This document shows, piece by piece, positions 1 through 10,904 of a DNA stretch of 64,000 nucleotides. The notes under the pieces were generated by a model. The model was not told the origin of the DNA, did not search any database, and was given only the letters and a program-made list of their open reading frames with translations. Every line of letters begins with the position of its first letter. Positions within the stretch are counted from its first letter, which is position 1. Source of the DNA: Elgaria multicarinata webbii. Taxonomy: Eukaryota > Chordata > Lepidosauria > Squamata > Anguidae. The stretch spans positions 40,532,726 to 40,596,725 of the forward strand of contig NC_086178.1 in the NCBI RefSeq assembly GCF_023053635.1. The letters are read 5' to 3'. The translations under genes and the position numbers were made by a program.

Positions 1-149
1 CTCCCAAGACATTCTAACTCCGCCCACTCAGGCCAACATTCTAAAAACCACAGACTTACAAACTGCAGACATACATTTGGAATTGACTTGTGGGGTGTAA
101 CGCCACACCATCCTCCAAGCAATGTTAGGAAACATGTGGCCCTCTCCAT

Positions 150-1324
150 CAGGGATGGGGGACCTCTTTCAGCCTGAGGTCTGAATTCAAATTTAGAATG
201 ACTTCAATTTCAGAGAAATTCCAAATTCAGTTTCAGGGAAACTCCATTCAAGTAGTATCTGGGGCCAAGGGCAAAATACAAACAACACCAGCATATTTTA
301 CCTTAAAGCACTTACTACCCATAACTAAAACTAATCCAGCTTTCTTGAGGTCCCAGGCCAGACCTACAAGGTTCCTCAGATATTCCCACCTCCGTCCCCT
401 GGCTCAACCTTCTTTTCCCTAGCCACCAATTCTTTGGTGGTTTCCTGCCTTTAGTTCAGTTTTTTCCCCTCCATTCTTAAACATTGAAATTAGGGTTGTG
501 CATACTGAACTCTGAATCTGAGCCAAAGTGGGCCAATTCACCCTGCTTCATCCCAAATCTGGACCACTACCGGATCGAGCCGTGGCATCCTAACATGGAT
601 CAGAACAGGTCCAAAGCACTTTGGGGTGCTTTAGCCTGATTCAGAGCCACTACCCTCCTCCCTGCCCGGGAGTCCATTGGAGTCCTTGCTCACCCCTCCC
701 TCCCCACTCGCTCCTAGAACCCAGAACTGCCGCCCCGCCACCTGTGGGATTTATCATAGCCACACATCCTCGATTAGAACCACCATGTTAAACCAAGATG
801 GGGGCTCTGTAGTTTTTATAAATCTATGGTCGCAAACTATGGCAGTCATAAAGAGCCATTTGTGATTGTAGATCTAGGAAAACTAGAGACCCCATCTTTG
901 TTTAACATGACGACTCAAATTGAGGACATGCGGCTAAGATAAGTCCTGTGGGCGGTGGGGCAGCAGTTCTGGGCTGAGCGGAGAGGGGAGGCCAGTGGTC
1001 TCCCAGTTGGCCTTGCACCCAGGAATCTGCAACAGCTGACCTGCTTCTGTGGTGTGTCCCCTGAAGCAACCCAAACCAAATTGGCACTGATTCGGATCTC
1101 TTGAATTAGCCTCCAAGGCGAGTGGGGGGTGGGGCTGTGCACAGCCCTAATTGAAATGCATCCCCTAAGGCTTAGTTATTGGCAGTAAGAGATTTAAGCT
1201 ACAATATGCTGGTATCTTCGTGTTTTGGCCTCACCCCTTTTGCCTTTGGCCCCACCCACAACTGGAACGCAGCTCCCGAGCGCTTCTCTGAAACGGAATT
1301 GGGTCCTTGGGTTGCCCATCCCTG
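150..1324. mobile_element. Foldback hAT-like element, split by a second element
   Basis: The left arm (about 150-480) starts CAGGGATGGG and the right arm (1158-1324) ends GTTGCCCATCCCTG. The arms are inverted copies: CACCAGCATATTTTACCTTA near 287 pairs with the reverse complement of TACAATATGCTGGTATC near 1200. Both arms carry the TTTCAGCCTGAGG-type subterminal sequence, or its degraded form. The element 491-1149 sits between them. I see no matching 8-bp duplication outside the arms, so the outer boundary is less certain. Confidence 0.6.
491..1149. mobile_element. hAT-type foldback element with 8-bp duplication ATTGAAAT
   Basis: The termini are TAGGGTTGTGCA and its complement TGCACAGCCCTA. 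ATTGAAAT is present at both 483-490 and 1150-1157, the 8-bp target duplication expected of hAT transposition. The 659-bp body is largely palindromic: the CATGTTAAACCAAGATGGGG region near 783 pairs with the one near 890. No transposase is encoded, so it is non-autonomous. Confidence 0.8.
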
Positions 1325-2474
1325 AACTAAAAGCTGAGGAGCACCAACGAGTTGGAATGCCTTGTTTTCAAAACATACTAAATAAGGACTTCGAAGGAAT
1401 AGGCTGTCCAAAAGAGACATCACAAATTGATTAACCAGAGGAAACAAGAATCTGATTTGGGTCACCGTGGTGACGTCTGTGTAACAATGGCTGAAAATGT
1501 CTGGATTTTCCACTAAGGATGCTCTTAGAGTGGTTGTGGCCTCATCCCCCCACCCCACCCTGCTTGCCTTCTGCACACCCAGCAGAATGGTATTTAACTC
1601 AGTGTATTAGAATTTCTAGCAAGGTCTGCTGAATTCACTTTTAAACTAATAATCTCATCTTCTGGACATATATTGACATTGAGAAATGCTACCAGCATCC
1701 CATTTTGCTTCTGGCTCGCTGAGAGGCTCATGAGAAGGATGGGATGTTACATGGGACTTAATTGCCATTCAGGATGCATTTCTGCAACTGCTTGATAAGA
1801 GGCAGATTGCCAACAACAGCATCTTCCTGATGCTCCAGGACAGTATTCCTAGTGTATTGATAAATATATAATGACTCTAATGTGTCATTTGGTTGCTTCA
1901 CACATCATCTGCCGCTCTCCATTCCGAATGTGTAATTAGAGCAATGCTGGGGAGGGGATGGGGAACTTAACTGCTGTCAACTGGAAGCTGGCCAACTATT
2001 TTGAACTCCCTGCTGTGATGTCTGAACTGCGCTGCATACAGAATTAATAATATACCTGGCTTCTTCCAGATGTCGCAATTTGGGAAATCGTTTACATGCT
2101 TTGCATGCTCCTCTAAAAAAAAAAAAAAACACCCTAAAAACTCTCCCTGTACTTTTCTTCAGAGATATAGATATAGATATTAATTGTAAATCATCTGCTG
2201 ACTATAATCTCAACAAGCTGAAACTTTCCCAATTCGGCTTTTCAGCAAGTATTTCTGTGGCATCCTTGTTAGTCAGTAGTTCTATGTAGTGATGCGTGAG
2301 GATTTTGTTTAGTCTGCTTTTCAAAATGAACCAACCTGCTCCATATTTCCCCAACGGATGTGCAGACCAGAACACAGTTATGCTTCGGATTTTGCGTTTG
2401 TCCAGATTTTGTGCTACAGTTCTTGGCTCAAAAAATCTACCAAAGTGCATATTTAATTACAATTTTTCATGCAG
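1325..2474. other. Intergenic; possible conserved non-coding block at 1560-2060
   Basis: No gene or recognised repeat was seen. The 1560-2060 stretch is compositionally even, non-repetitive and has homeobox-like cores (TAATTAG near 1934), which is how a conserved enhancer can look; this is a guess. The 2290-2460 part may be an old, unclassified repeat. Confidence 0.3.
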
Positions 2475-2476
2475 AC

Positions 2477-2526
<50 letters not shown>

Positions 2527-2546
2527 CATCATCATCATCATCATCA
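2475..2546. repeat. Microsatellite (ATT)n followed by (ATC)n
   Basis: About 16 ATT units run to about 2524, then about seven ATC units. In forward frames they read as poly-Leu/His or poly-Tyr/Ile and are not coding. Confidence 0.97.
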
Positions 2547-3129
2547 GATTAATGTGGAAATGAGATAGGACAGATTTATGAATGAACACCTGTGAAACTG
2601 ACATTGATCCATCCTTCCCTCTTTCTGCGATGCTACCCAGCATAGGTACGTCCAGCCACTGAATCCAGAGACAGACAATTCTTTAAAGAGAGTTGAAAGT
2701 GGGACAGCATTACCTGGAATGCACATATTTATTTCTATTGCCCTATTGTCACTTCTGATTAAATAGGTTTTCCTGGCTTTTAGAACACGATTAAAATCTA
2801 CAAAATCTTCACTAGAGATGAACCTGGGATGAGTGTGAACATTATGACAAAGGGATCTGGAAACCTGACAGCGTCTTCAGGAGGATCCCTAATGCCGACG
2901 TTTGGACCGACTTCTTTGTCACCTTGCTGAATATTCAAAACTGTAGCCAGCTGCCCTCTTTGGGAACCTTGCGGGCAAGACTGAGAGAAGTATTCCTGAG
3001 AACTTACTCCAGTAAAATAACAGCTCTTCGTACTAGGCTGGCAGTGTTGCTCGTGGAAAACAAATGTTCACGAAAGTAGATTCTGTTGTAGGATTCGCTA
3101 GAGGAGATTTAAATCTCTATTTTGTTTGG
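2547..3129. other. Intergenic, nothing recognised
   Basis: I saw no gene, repeat family or regulatory signature here. Confidence 0.5.
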
Positions 3130-3315
3130 GAATAAATCTGTTCCATTTAATATATCAATTTTTAAATGGACACTGTTGTTTTTATGTTTCTGATAGTTTT
3201 TAAATTTTGAATACTTTTTTTAATGTTTACTGTTTTAACTTTTGTGAACCACCCAGAGATCTTCGGCTGTGGGGTGGTATATAAATGTAATAAATAAATA
3301 AATAAATAAATAAAT
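3130..3315 (+). mobile_element. L2-type LINE 3' end
   Basis: It ends with GAACCACCCAGAGATCTTCG, a GGGTGGTATATAAATGTAATA-type hairpin and a TAAA-rich tail, the same terminus seen at about ten places in this window. Only about 185 bases of the 3' UTR are kept (5' truncation). Confidence 0.75.
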
Positions 3316-3440
3316 TATGGGCAACTGCTTCTTCTTTTATAGTTTCATTGGTGTCTGTCTCTGGCCTTGCGTTTAAAAAGGAGGAAAGAGATGAATCTCA
3401 AGAGTGAAAATCTGGCCATCCTGGAGTTCCCAATTCAGCT

Positions 3441-3604
3441 CTCTGGGGTTTGCAAGATGGCCCCACCCCCTTCCACTGGCACTGCCCCTTTCCCTGCCCT
3501 CTTTGACCCTGTCCCTTTTGCTTTCTGCACCACCCACCACTGGAATGTGGTTTCTCAAAAATGAAATTTGACCTTCAGACTGAAAGAGGTTGAGCATTCC
3601 TGTT
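3441..3604 (+). mobile_element. Right arm of the 150-1324 hAT-like family
   Basis: The CACCCACCACTGGAATG core is followed by CAGACTGAAAGAGGTTGAGC, which pairs in sequence with the ends of the 150-1324 element. The left arm is missing. Confidence 0.5.
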
Positions 3605-5880
3605 AGCATTTAAAGAGGTAAATCTGGGGGTGGAGAAGATTCCACTGCTTGCATAAGTTTTCATCAGGGAACAGAGTTTCTGTGTGTTCTTCTATAGTTA
3701 CCCGTTCAATTGCTAGTCATGGTCCTCCTCCTCTGGGAAAGGGTGGGGTTCTTGTTTTGGTATCATCACAGATCCTAGGATCACATGCAAGGCCAAAGTA
3801 TGGTAGATGCCGTCCACATCATTAACAATGATGAGCTAGCCCAGAATTTTAGAAGTCCCATTAAAAATAAAAAAAGGGTTAGACAAGTCACTTAACAGCA
3901 TGGCGTATCTCTTCTGAATGACAAAACTGAGAAAGTTTGCTAGGGATGGGAAGAATAAAACAAGATTAAACTGGGGGGAAACTACAAAAAGCCTTGAAAA
4001 AGCTACATAGATTGGATGCTAATTCAATTTAGAAGTAGGACACTGTCTACAGAAAACAAGATAAATGGAAGATCAGAGCTAGAACTAAAAGTAGCTAAGT
4101 GGCTGACATGTTACGCTTTGAGTATGAACTCGAAAGAATGTGTGTTCATTAAATGTCTTCTTTGGAGGAAAAAGCTGTTAACAGGTTAACTCATTGTTAG
4201 CACCGGCAGGTTCTGCTGTGCTCCTTTGGAATAGCCAGTGGTGAGGCATGATGGGAGTCGCAGTCCAACAACTTCTGTAGGGCTACAAGTTCTGTAAAAC
4301 AACCCTAGAGCATGCATCTTGATAGATGTGATCTGTGGTTCCTTGATGCAATGACTGGATTTGGGGGAATAGTTGGAATCCTATAATGGGTATATGTCTG
4401 TGTATGTGCAGGAGGAGAAGACGTGGGGCGTTCCATTAACCCAAATGTGACTTCTTTTGCAGGTCAGCATCAGGACCAACCTTTGAGCAAGCATAAGATT
4501 CTGGCGAAGGCCCGCTCCTCTCATCCTTTAATTTGTTTCAATATTTTATCCTATTGAGAAAATGGTTAGGGTAGAGTGGGTGGGTTGAGCCTGGGAGACA
4601 AATTAGACAGGATACTTGCTAACAAATTTGAGTTTGGATGCCATATTTCTGTCCAGCAAATATATGTATATATATATATATCTCAAATCCCTATACATAA
4701 TGACTGAGACTCAAAGGTCTTGATGAACAGAATAGTGCTCATGCAATGCAGGGCGGGGGTGAAGGGGTTTTAATTTTTGCCAATTGCATTTGTTATTGCA
4801 ATCAACCATGCTGCTCTGGAGTACCTCCTGGCCCTCAGAAATGGCTTTGGGGGAAATGTAGGGTTTTATAAGAGGAAAGGGGAGGCACCACAAGCAGAAA
4901 CCCATTTGCCATAGTTGATCCAGCCTTTCAGTTTCAACACAGTATATTTGGAAATCATTTAACATTTATTTATTTTGGTAATTGCTTTATTCAGGATTTC
5001 CAAACTGGAACTGTTTAGGGGCTTTGCTTTCCTCTGCAGAAACAAAGTGTGTTTGTGTGTGTGTATGTCATTGGCAGATTATTTTTATTTGTTACCAAGA
5101 TTCTTGAATCATTAATATTCCGTCAGTACACAACTCACAGCTTTTTGCCCGGCATGTGTTATAACTCCTGAGTTGTATATCATTGCAAAAATGTTCAGGG
5201 ACATGATTTCCTAGAAAAGTATTGTTTCTTTTTGTGGAGATCAGCTTCCAACATTTTGTAACACTATTCTTTATCTTGTATTTCTTTAAGGTAGTGAATC
5301 ATTCCAATGCTGGCTCAATATTTAACTTTTGAAGCAAAAAAGAAAAGGAAAGAAAGATGTTGTTCATTTCCAATCCTCACTGAAAAGAATAAAACGTAAT
5401 TGTCTTCTTGCTGCTTTAGGCTGCCATTAATTTAAGTCACATGCTGCAAAACCTTTGTTGTTTTCTTTTCTTTTCACTTCCTTTGATTCTTTTCTTTTGT
5501 TACTTTTCCATTTCTATTTTAAGAAGAATAGTTCATTGTTCCAGGCTCTGCAGTGGAAATTGTGGCAATCGGATTTGGTTTCTTGGTCTTCCATAGCCTT
5601 CAAATTTACCTTGAGAAAACTATGTTTTATCTATTTGTGACTTGGGGGCTGTTCGAAAGATCAACTGAGGCAGGTTAAAATGCAATGCAACATCCATGAA
5701 TAGACATTCCCATAGTTTTTAAGTGTTTAATAACAGCCATTGGGAGGGGAGTGATCCTGACCAAATCTCCTGGGTTCTGGGAGTGGGATTCCCCACCCCC
5801 CTGTTTTCCAGATGAGGAACACACACACCCTCCTGCCAGCTGCTATTTGTCCTGCAGGGCAAAACATCCAGTTATTGAAC
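3605..5880. other. Intergenic, mostly unannotatable
   Basis: Within it, 4228-4298 is a fragment of the CAGGGG-type hAT foldback (TGGGAGTCGCAGTCCAACA). There is a short (TA)n run near 4662-4682 and a GT run near 5050. The rest shows no gene or repeat I can name. Confidence 0.5.
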
Positions 5881-5945
5881 AATACCTTTGTGTGTGTGCG
5901 CGTGTGTGTAAGAGAGAAAGAGAAAGAAAAAGGAGAGAGAGATTT
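5881..5945. repeat. Simple repeat (GT)n then (GA)n
   Basis: TGTGTGTG with CG interruptions is followed by an AGAGAAAGAGAAAG purine tract. Confidence 0.9.
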
Positions 5946-6112
5946 TAACTAGAAAAATAATACAGGCAGAAAGGGCTAAACTTCCACACCTCCAGCAAAA
6001 TCCACCTGACCAGAACCAGAGGAGCCCTGCAACTGCTTTTTAATTCTTACTTAAAGGGAGATCCTGTTAAGGTATCTTCCACATCGCACCAAGTTTGATC
6101 CCCGCCTTTAAT

Positions 6113-6755
6113 TAGTTTGTTTATTTATTTATTTATTACATTTTTATACCGCCCAATAGCCGAAGCTCTCTGGGCGGGTCACAAAAATTAAAACCATAAT
6201 AAAACAACCAACAGGTTAAAAGCACAAATACAAAATACAGTATAAAAAGCACAACCAGGATAAAAACACGCAGCAAAATTGATATAAAATTAAAATACAG
6301 AGTTAGAACAGTAAAATTTAAATTTAAGTTAAAATTAAGTGTTAAAATATTGAGAGAATAAAAAGGTCTTCAGTTGGCGACGAAAAGAGTACAGTGTAGG
6401 CGCCAGGCGGACCTCTCTGGGGAGCTCATTCCACAACCGGGGTGCCACAGCGGAGAAAGCCCTCCTCCTAGTAGCCACCTGCCTCACTTCCTTTGGCAGG
6501 GGCTCACGGAGAAGGACCCCTGTAGATGATCTTAAGGTCCAGGCAGGTACATATGGGAGGAGGCGTTCCTTCAAATAACCTGGCCCCAAACCGTTTAGGG
6601 CTTTAAATGTCAATACCAGCACTTTGAATCGGGTCCGGACCTGGACTGGCAGCCAATGAAGTTGTAAAAGGACTGGCGTAATGTGATCTCGCCAGCCAGT
6701 CCCTATCAGTAAACGGGCTGCCCTGTTTTGTACCAGCTGAAGCTATCAATATATG
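6113..6755 (-). mobile_element. L2-type LINE, 3' part with ORF2 C terminus
   Basis: On the minus strand the 3' tail is at the left (TTTATTTATTTATTACAT). The reverse-transcriptase C terminus reads without a stop from about 6742 to 6335: [62 protein letters not shown], then RRQLKTFLF. This motif chain is characteristic of L2/CR1-group LINEs. It is truncated at its 5' end near 6755. The intact frame suggests a fairly young copy. Confidence 0.85.
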
Positions 6756-6877
6756 GGGATAGTTAAGTACAGAGACATCTAAAAAGTGGAGTGGTTAATA
6801 TAATACAATTCAATTGTGATTAATTGAATTTAAATAGTTTGCATTGAATATTAGATTAAGAGAATGTTCCCATAAAC

Positions 6878-7013
6878 CAGGGGCAGGTAACTTCTGGCCT
6901 GCCAGATTTTTGGCCTACAATTCCCATGATTCCTCACCATTAGTTATGTTTGGCTAGGGCTGTTTGGAGTCATAGGCCAAAACATCTGAAGGGCCACAAG
7001 TTCCCCACCCCTG
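6878..7013. mobile_element. hAT foldback MITE (CAGGGG family), 8-bp duplication CCATAAAC
   Basis: The 136-bp near-palindrome runs from CAGGGGCAGG to CCCCACCCCTG. CCATAAAC occurs at 6870-6877 and again at 7014-7021. This is the best-dated member of a family with about a dozen copies here, all carrying ACAACTCCCAT / ATGGGAGTTGT stems. Confidence 0.85.
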
Positions 7014-7124
7014 CCATAAACAAAGCAAAGTTTTATTCACTATCACAAGATGTTATAAAATCCACTAGCTTAAGATGCTTTTAAAAAGTTATTGTAATGA
7101 TTGAATGAAAACACTCCAGGGAGT

Positions 7125-7345
7125 CAAAAGGAGCTGGTGTCTCAGCAGAGTGAATGTTGTGGACCTGCTTCCTGTATCTCCCTCTTGCAGCCTGATGAAA
7201 TGGCTGCTGCTATGTGACAGTTGAGGGAGAGAAAGAACCAGAGACAGCTGAGCTCTCAACAGAGTGGATGGCGTGGCCCAGCTTCCCTTCTCTCCTCTGC
7301 TCTGTAGCCTTAATGAAGACTGGAAGTAGCTACAGGCCTGGCCCA
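7125..7345. repeat. Diverged direct duplication (two units of about 90-100 bp)
   Basis: The unit starting CTCAGCAGAGTGAATGTTGT near 7141 recurs as CTCAACAGAGTGGATGGCGT near 7254. The similarity extends through AGCCTGATGAAATGG versus AGCCTTAATGAAGAC. Confidence 0.6.
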
Positions 7346-7780
7346 AGGTGGGTTGCCGCCTGACACTGACCACCCGCATCCCCACCATGCATGCTTACCC
7401 TGCGCGTCGACTGCCTCCTGTAAGGCGTCCCTGCCTCTCCCAGAAGCCTTGCAACACTTCCCGGAGAAGCGGGCAAGCTAGGGAGTGGTCCGCAGCCTCC
7501 TGTTTAGGCGAGCTCTGCTTGCTCGGGCAGCCAGTGCCAGCTGTGCTCTCTGCTTCTTGCTCCTGCCGGCCACATGCATGTGGCCGGTGGGAACAAGGGG
7601 GGTTGGTGCAGCCTTCGACTGCCCAAACAAGTAGTCCGGGGGGTGGGAGCCACCCAGGAGGCCTGTGAGAGTGGCCGCTTCTTGGTCCCTCTGGCTGCCG
7701 GCACCGCTCCCATTGCTCTTCCCAAATTTTGTCCCCTGATGCGCCCACATCAGGTGGCTTCAGGGAAGGCTGGCCCTGAG
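7346..7780. mobile_element. GC-rich foldback sequence, unclassified
   Basis: It is centred on a perfect 22-bp palindrome at 7566-7587 (CCGGCCACATG and its complement). Flanking arms pair loosely: GCTCGGGCAGCCAGTGC on the left against the reverse complement of the GTGCAGCC...CTGCCC stretch on the right. I read it as a degraded foldback transposon rather than a gene. Confidence 0.4.
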
Positions 7781-9237
7781 TAACAAGCTCACTATTTATC
7801 TTGTTTTGATTGTACACTGCCAGCAGGGAGCAGATAACACCCAAACTGACGGAGGGGCAATCTACATGGTTCCACTTTCACTGCTGATCCTCCCCCAAAC
7901 CTGCATCATGGTTGTGAAGCGACAACCACCGCGAGACATGGACAAGATTGAACATGGAATATCTACCCCAAAACTTCACAGGACTGATTACACAGCTGTA
8001 ATGCGCAGCAAATAACAACTAATGATGGGCTCCGTAGCAGTGAAAGGATGCCTCCGTGCACGTACACAGATTCAAATCAACAGGTGCCAACCCTCTCTCA
8101 GCTGTGCTCTCATCACTGCAAAGCTTTGAATCATCAGGCTCCCCTACCCCATTCGTATGCTCATAACGTGAATTGGAGGTGTTACCTCTGAGTAGATATG
8201 CAAACTTCCATCCTCGTGCCCCTCTCTCTCCCTGCAATGAGAGAGGCACCCCTAAGCACATATCTGCACATCTGCAATAAAGAGTGGAAAGGCAGCAATT
8301 GAGCCCACGCTCGCAACAGTGCAGTTCAAAGTAGCAGGGCTGGCTCCCCTCCTCACACCTGTACTCAGCAAAGGGCAAGGGAAGGCAAAGAGTTAGTTCT
8401 AGTAGCCATGTTTAGCCCTCTGCTCTCAACCACCCGTACCTATTGCTTTGCTGGGTCTTCTGGGCTCAATTTGTAATAACAAAGTTTTCTAGTGTGGTGT
8501 AGTGGTTAGAATATTGGACTAGGAACCCGGAGACCTGAATTCAATCCACATACAACCACAAAGTCCCTATCTTTCATCCAGACTTCAAAAGTAGCGGTGG
8601 GATAAAATGGATATTTCTGTGTGGGTGGGGGCGAGATCATTGCACAGATCAATTTACTAGATTCACAGGATCACACAACTAATTTGGCATTAGAAAGGGA
8701 TGGTGGATTACACAGATTCCAACAGTTCACAAATATCTTGTGTATTGCTTACACACTGCTATTTTCACACCCAAAGTCATTTCCCATTACATAGTTGCTA
8801 AAGGCTCTTCCCCTCCAACTCTATACTGTATTCATTTATGAGCCCCAGCCAATTAAACTTCTCAGCTCCAGTAACAAAATGTCACGGTTATAAGAAGTAA
8901 GGCAGACAGGCAAGTTAAACACCCAAATTAGTTTACAACCAGGGTAGAGAAGTTGAGTTTCTTCACCCTCCCCCATTTCTGGTAGTCAATACCTTAGCTT
9001 TCAAGGTAAACAAATGCAATAAAAAAAACAGCTATGAAGGTCAAAACATGGGGCCTATCCAGGATATTGCAAAGAGCATCACATGCATTATTATCCACCT
9101 GCTGGAAAGGGGTTGTAGGTGTGTACATGATGCAATAACCTCCTGGCTCCCAGGGAACAAATTTGTTCCCTTCGTGTCAAGGTAGCTGACCTGGAGAAGC
9201 TATGGAATTTGCTTTCACAAGATGTAGCAACATCACA
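7781..9237. other. Intergenic; one SINE fragment, otherwise nothing recognised
   Basis: 8490-8565 is the tRNA-like head of a MIR/CORE-type SINE (GGTGTAGTGGTTAGAATATT, then GAATTCAATCC as the B-box). The remainder shows no gene or classified repeat. Confidence 0.55.
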
Positions 9238-9366
9238 GGCCTTAGCTAGACCTAAGGTTTATACCGGGATTGTCTCGGGGTCATCCCTGTTCATGTAAAT
9301 GATACACAGGATGTCCCGGGAGCAGGCAGAGATGATCCCGGGATAAACCTTAGGTCTAGCTAAAGT
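9238..9366. mobile_element. Foldback MITE with GGCC..CTAGAC ends
   Basis: The left end GGCCTTAGCTAGACCTAAGG pairs with CCTTAGGTCTAGCTAAAGTC at the right. Flanking trinucleotides are ACA and ACG, a possible decayed 3-bp duplication. The internal CATCCCTGTTCATG stretch is shared in inverted orientation with 44412-44549. Confidence 0.7.
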
Positions 9367-10194
9367 CACGGACTTGGATGGCTTTAAAAAAGGATTCTAA
9401 GGCTGGAGGATCATGTTCTCTTTGCAGGCTTCTGGGACATAATGCAGTATAGATAGGTCTGACTGAGCATGACATTTCTTATCATCTTAGTTTTCAGTTG
9501 GTTATCCTGAGGTGATTTAAAAGCAAAATGTTATTTTAGCTAAAGACATGCTGAAAAACACAATTCTCTCACAATGTGTTATCAATAATAAACAAATACA
9601 AACCCCTCATCAGTTGCAGCAAGTGAGGTAAGAAGGCTGTGTTATGCTGCCTTATCGTTCCTGCATATGCATATACATGTGCACTAGAAATAAAATGCAT
9701 CTGCCACCCGCAGTCAGATATTTAGATACCAGGGAGGTGAAAGCTGAAAATGAAAGAATTGCAACTTTAGCACATTAAGGTCTTAAAATGGCATCCACAA
9801 AATCTTCCCCAAAGACAAAATATGAGTAGTGCTCTCCAGGGACTGGTGCCAGAAAATCAGGACTGTCTTGGTAAATAGGTACATTTGGTGTATACAAGAT
9901 TAGAAAGGGTGGGGGAAAGATCTATGTCAGGGCCAGCTCCAGGTTTTGGCTGGACATCCTCCATGTAGATGTCCTTTCCATCCACTGAGCCTCTTTCTAA
10001 AGGGAAATGATGGGAGAACAAGCCAGCAGTAACAGTTCCTCCTCCTCCTCCTCCTTCTCCCTTGTTGCCACTCATTCACTCACTCTTCCCCTGCAGCACA
10101 AAGACTAACAGACAACAGGAGCATAAAGAGAAAGAGCAGTAAATAAGAATCCCCCTGATGGTGAGTGTGCATTCATGTCAACTCCTGATCCAGT
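9367..10194. other. Intergenic, nothing recognised
   Basis: Only a short (CCT)n-like run near 10,035-10,060 stands out. Confidence 0.5.
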
Positions 10195-10395
10195 CCTTAT
10201 GCGGTAGAACACATGCTTTGATTGCCAGAGGTCCCAGTTTCTATACCTGGCATCTCCATGTAGAGCTGGGGAAAGTCCTACCTGAAGAAGATTGCAGCAT
10301 ACCTGAAAACCTGAAGAGCTTCTGCCAATCAGCATTGATGACGTTGAGCTAATTGAACCAATAGTCTGACTTGGTAGCTTCCCAGGTTCCTAATG
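10195..10395 (+). mobile_element. tRNA-Ala-derived SINE, old copy
   Basis: GGTAGAACACATGCTTTGAT, then GTTTCTATACCTGGCATCTC correspond to the tRNA-Ala head. The tail CCAATAGTCTGACTTGGTAG matches the diagnostic end of this squamate SINE (other copies at 23222 and 23712). Confidence 0.65.
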
Positions 10396-10904
10396 TGAAT
10401 ACACAATTAGGAAGAACATACAACAAATTTATTAGCTTAAATGTCGCAATACTGGTTCACACAGAGCGAGCTGATAAATAATATAATGTCATCTCAAAAG
10501 AACACAAATCAGCAAAGTTTCATACATCTAATTAGTGGTTGTCTGTCAGCAGGTAACTAAACTTTCTGAAATGACTCTTTCAACATGTTCTCAACGTGGA
10601 GTGCCTTACTCCCACATCAGTACAAATCTCCCCTTGGTTTTCCATTTCAGTTGTTCCTGAACAATGGGGCTTGATTGACTCCAATTCTAGTACAAAAGAA
10701 TCAGCTCAACAATTCTCTGGTACATCACAGCAAATTACCATCCAATCCATATTTCTTCTCAATGAAATGCAGTTTGTTTACATCTTGCTAGGTATTAAAT
10801 TCTCTCTTGAAAATGTCTACTATTTTTTTCTACTGGCAGTTCTAAATGCAGGCTTTAAAAGCTTACATGCTTTCACCAACAAAAGTGATGTCCAATACAA
10901 CATT
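10396..10904. other. Intergenic, nothing recognised
   Basis: AT-rich, with no gene or repeat I can name. Confidence 0.5.

Noticed and set aside
2296-2568. Open frames with poly-Leu/poly-His or poly-Tyr/poly-Ile
   Set aside because: They are translations of the ATT/ATC microsatellite.
8490-8565. tRNA gene with A and B boxes
   Set aside because: It matches the head of the MIR/CORE-like SINE seen at 13436 and 31391.
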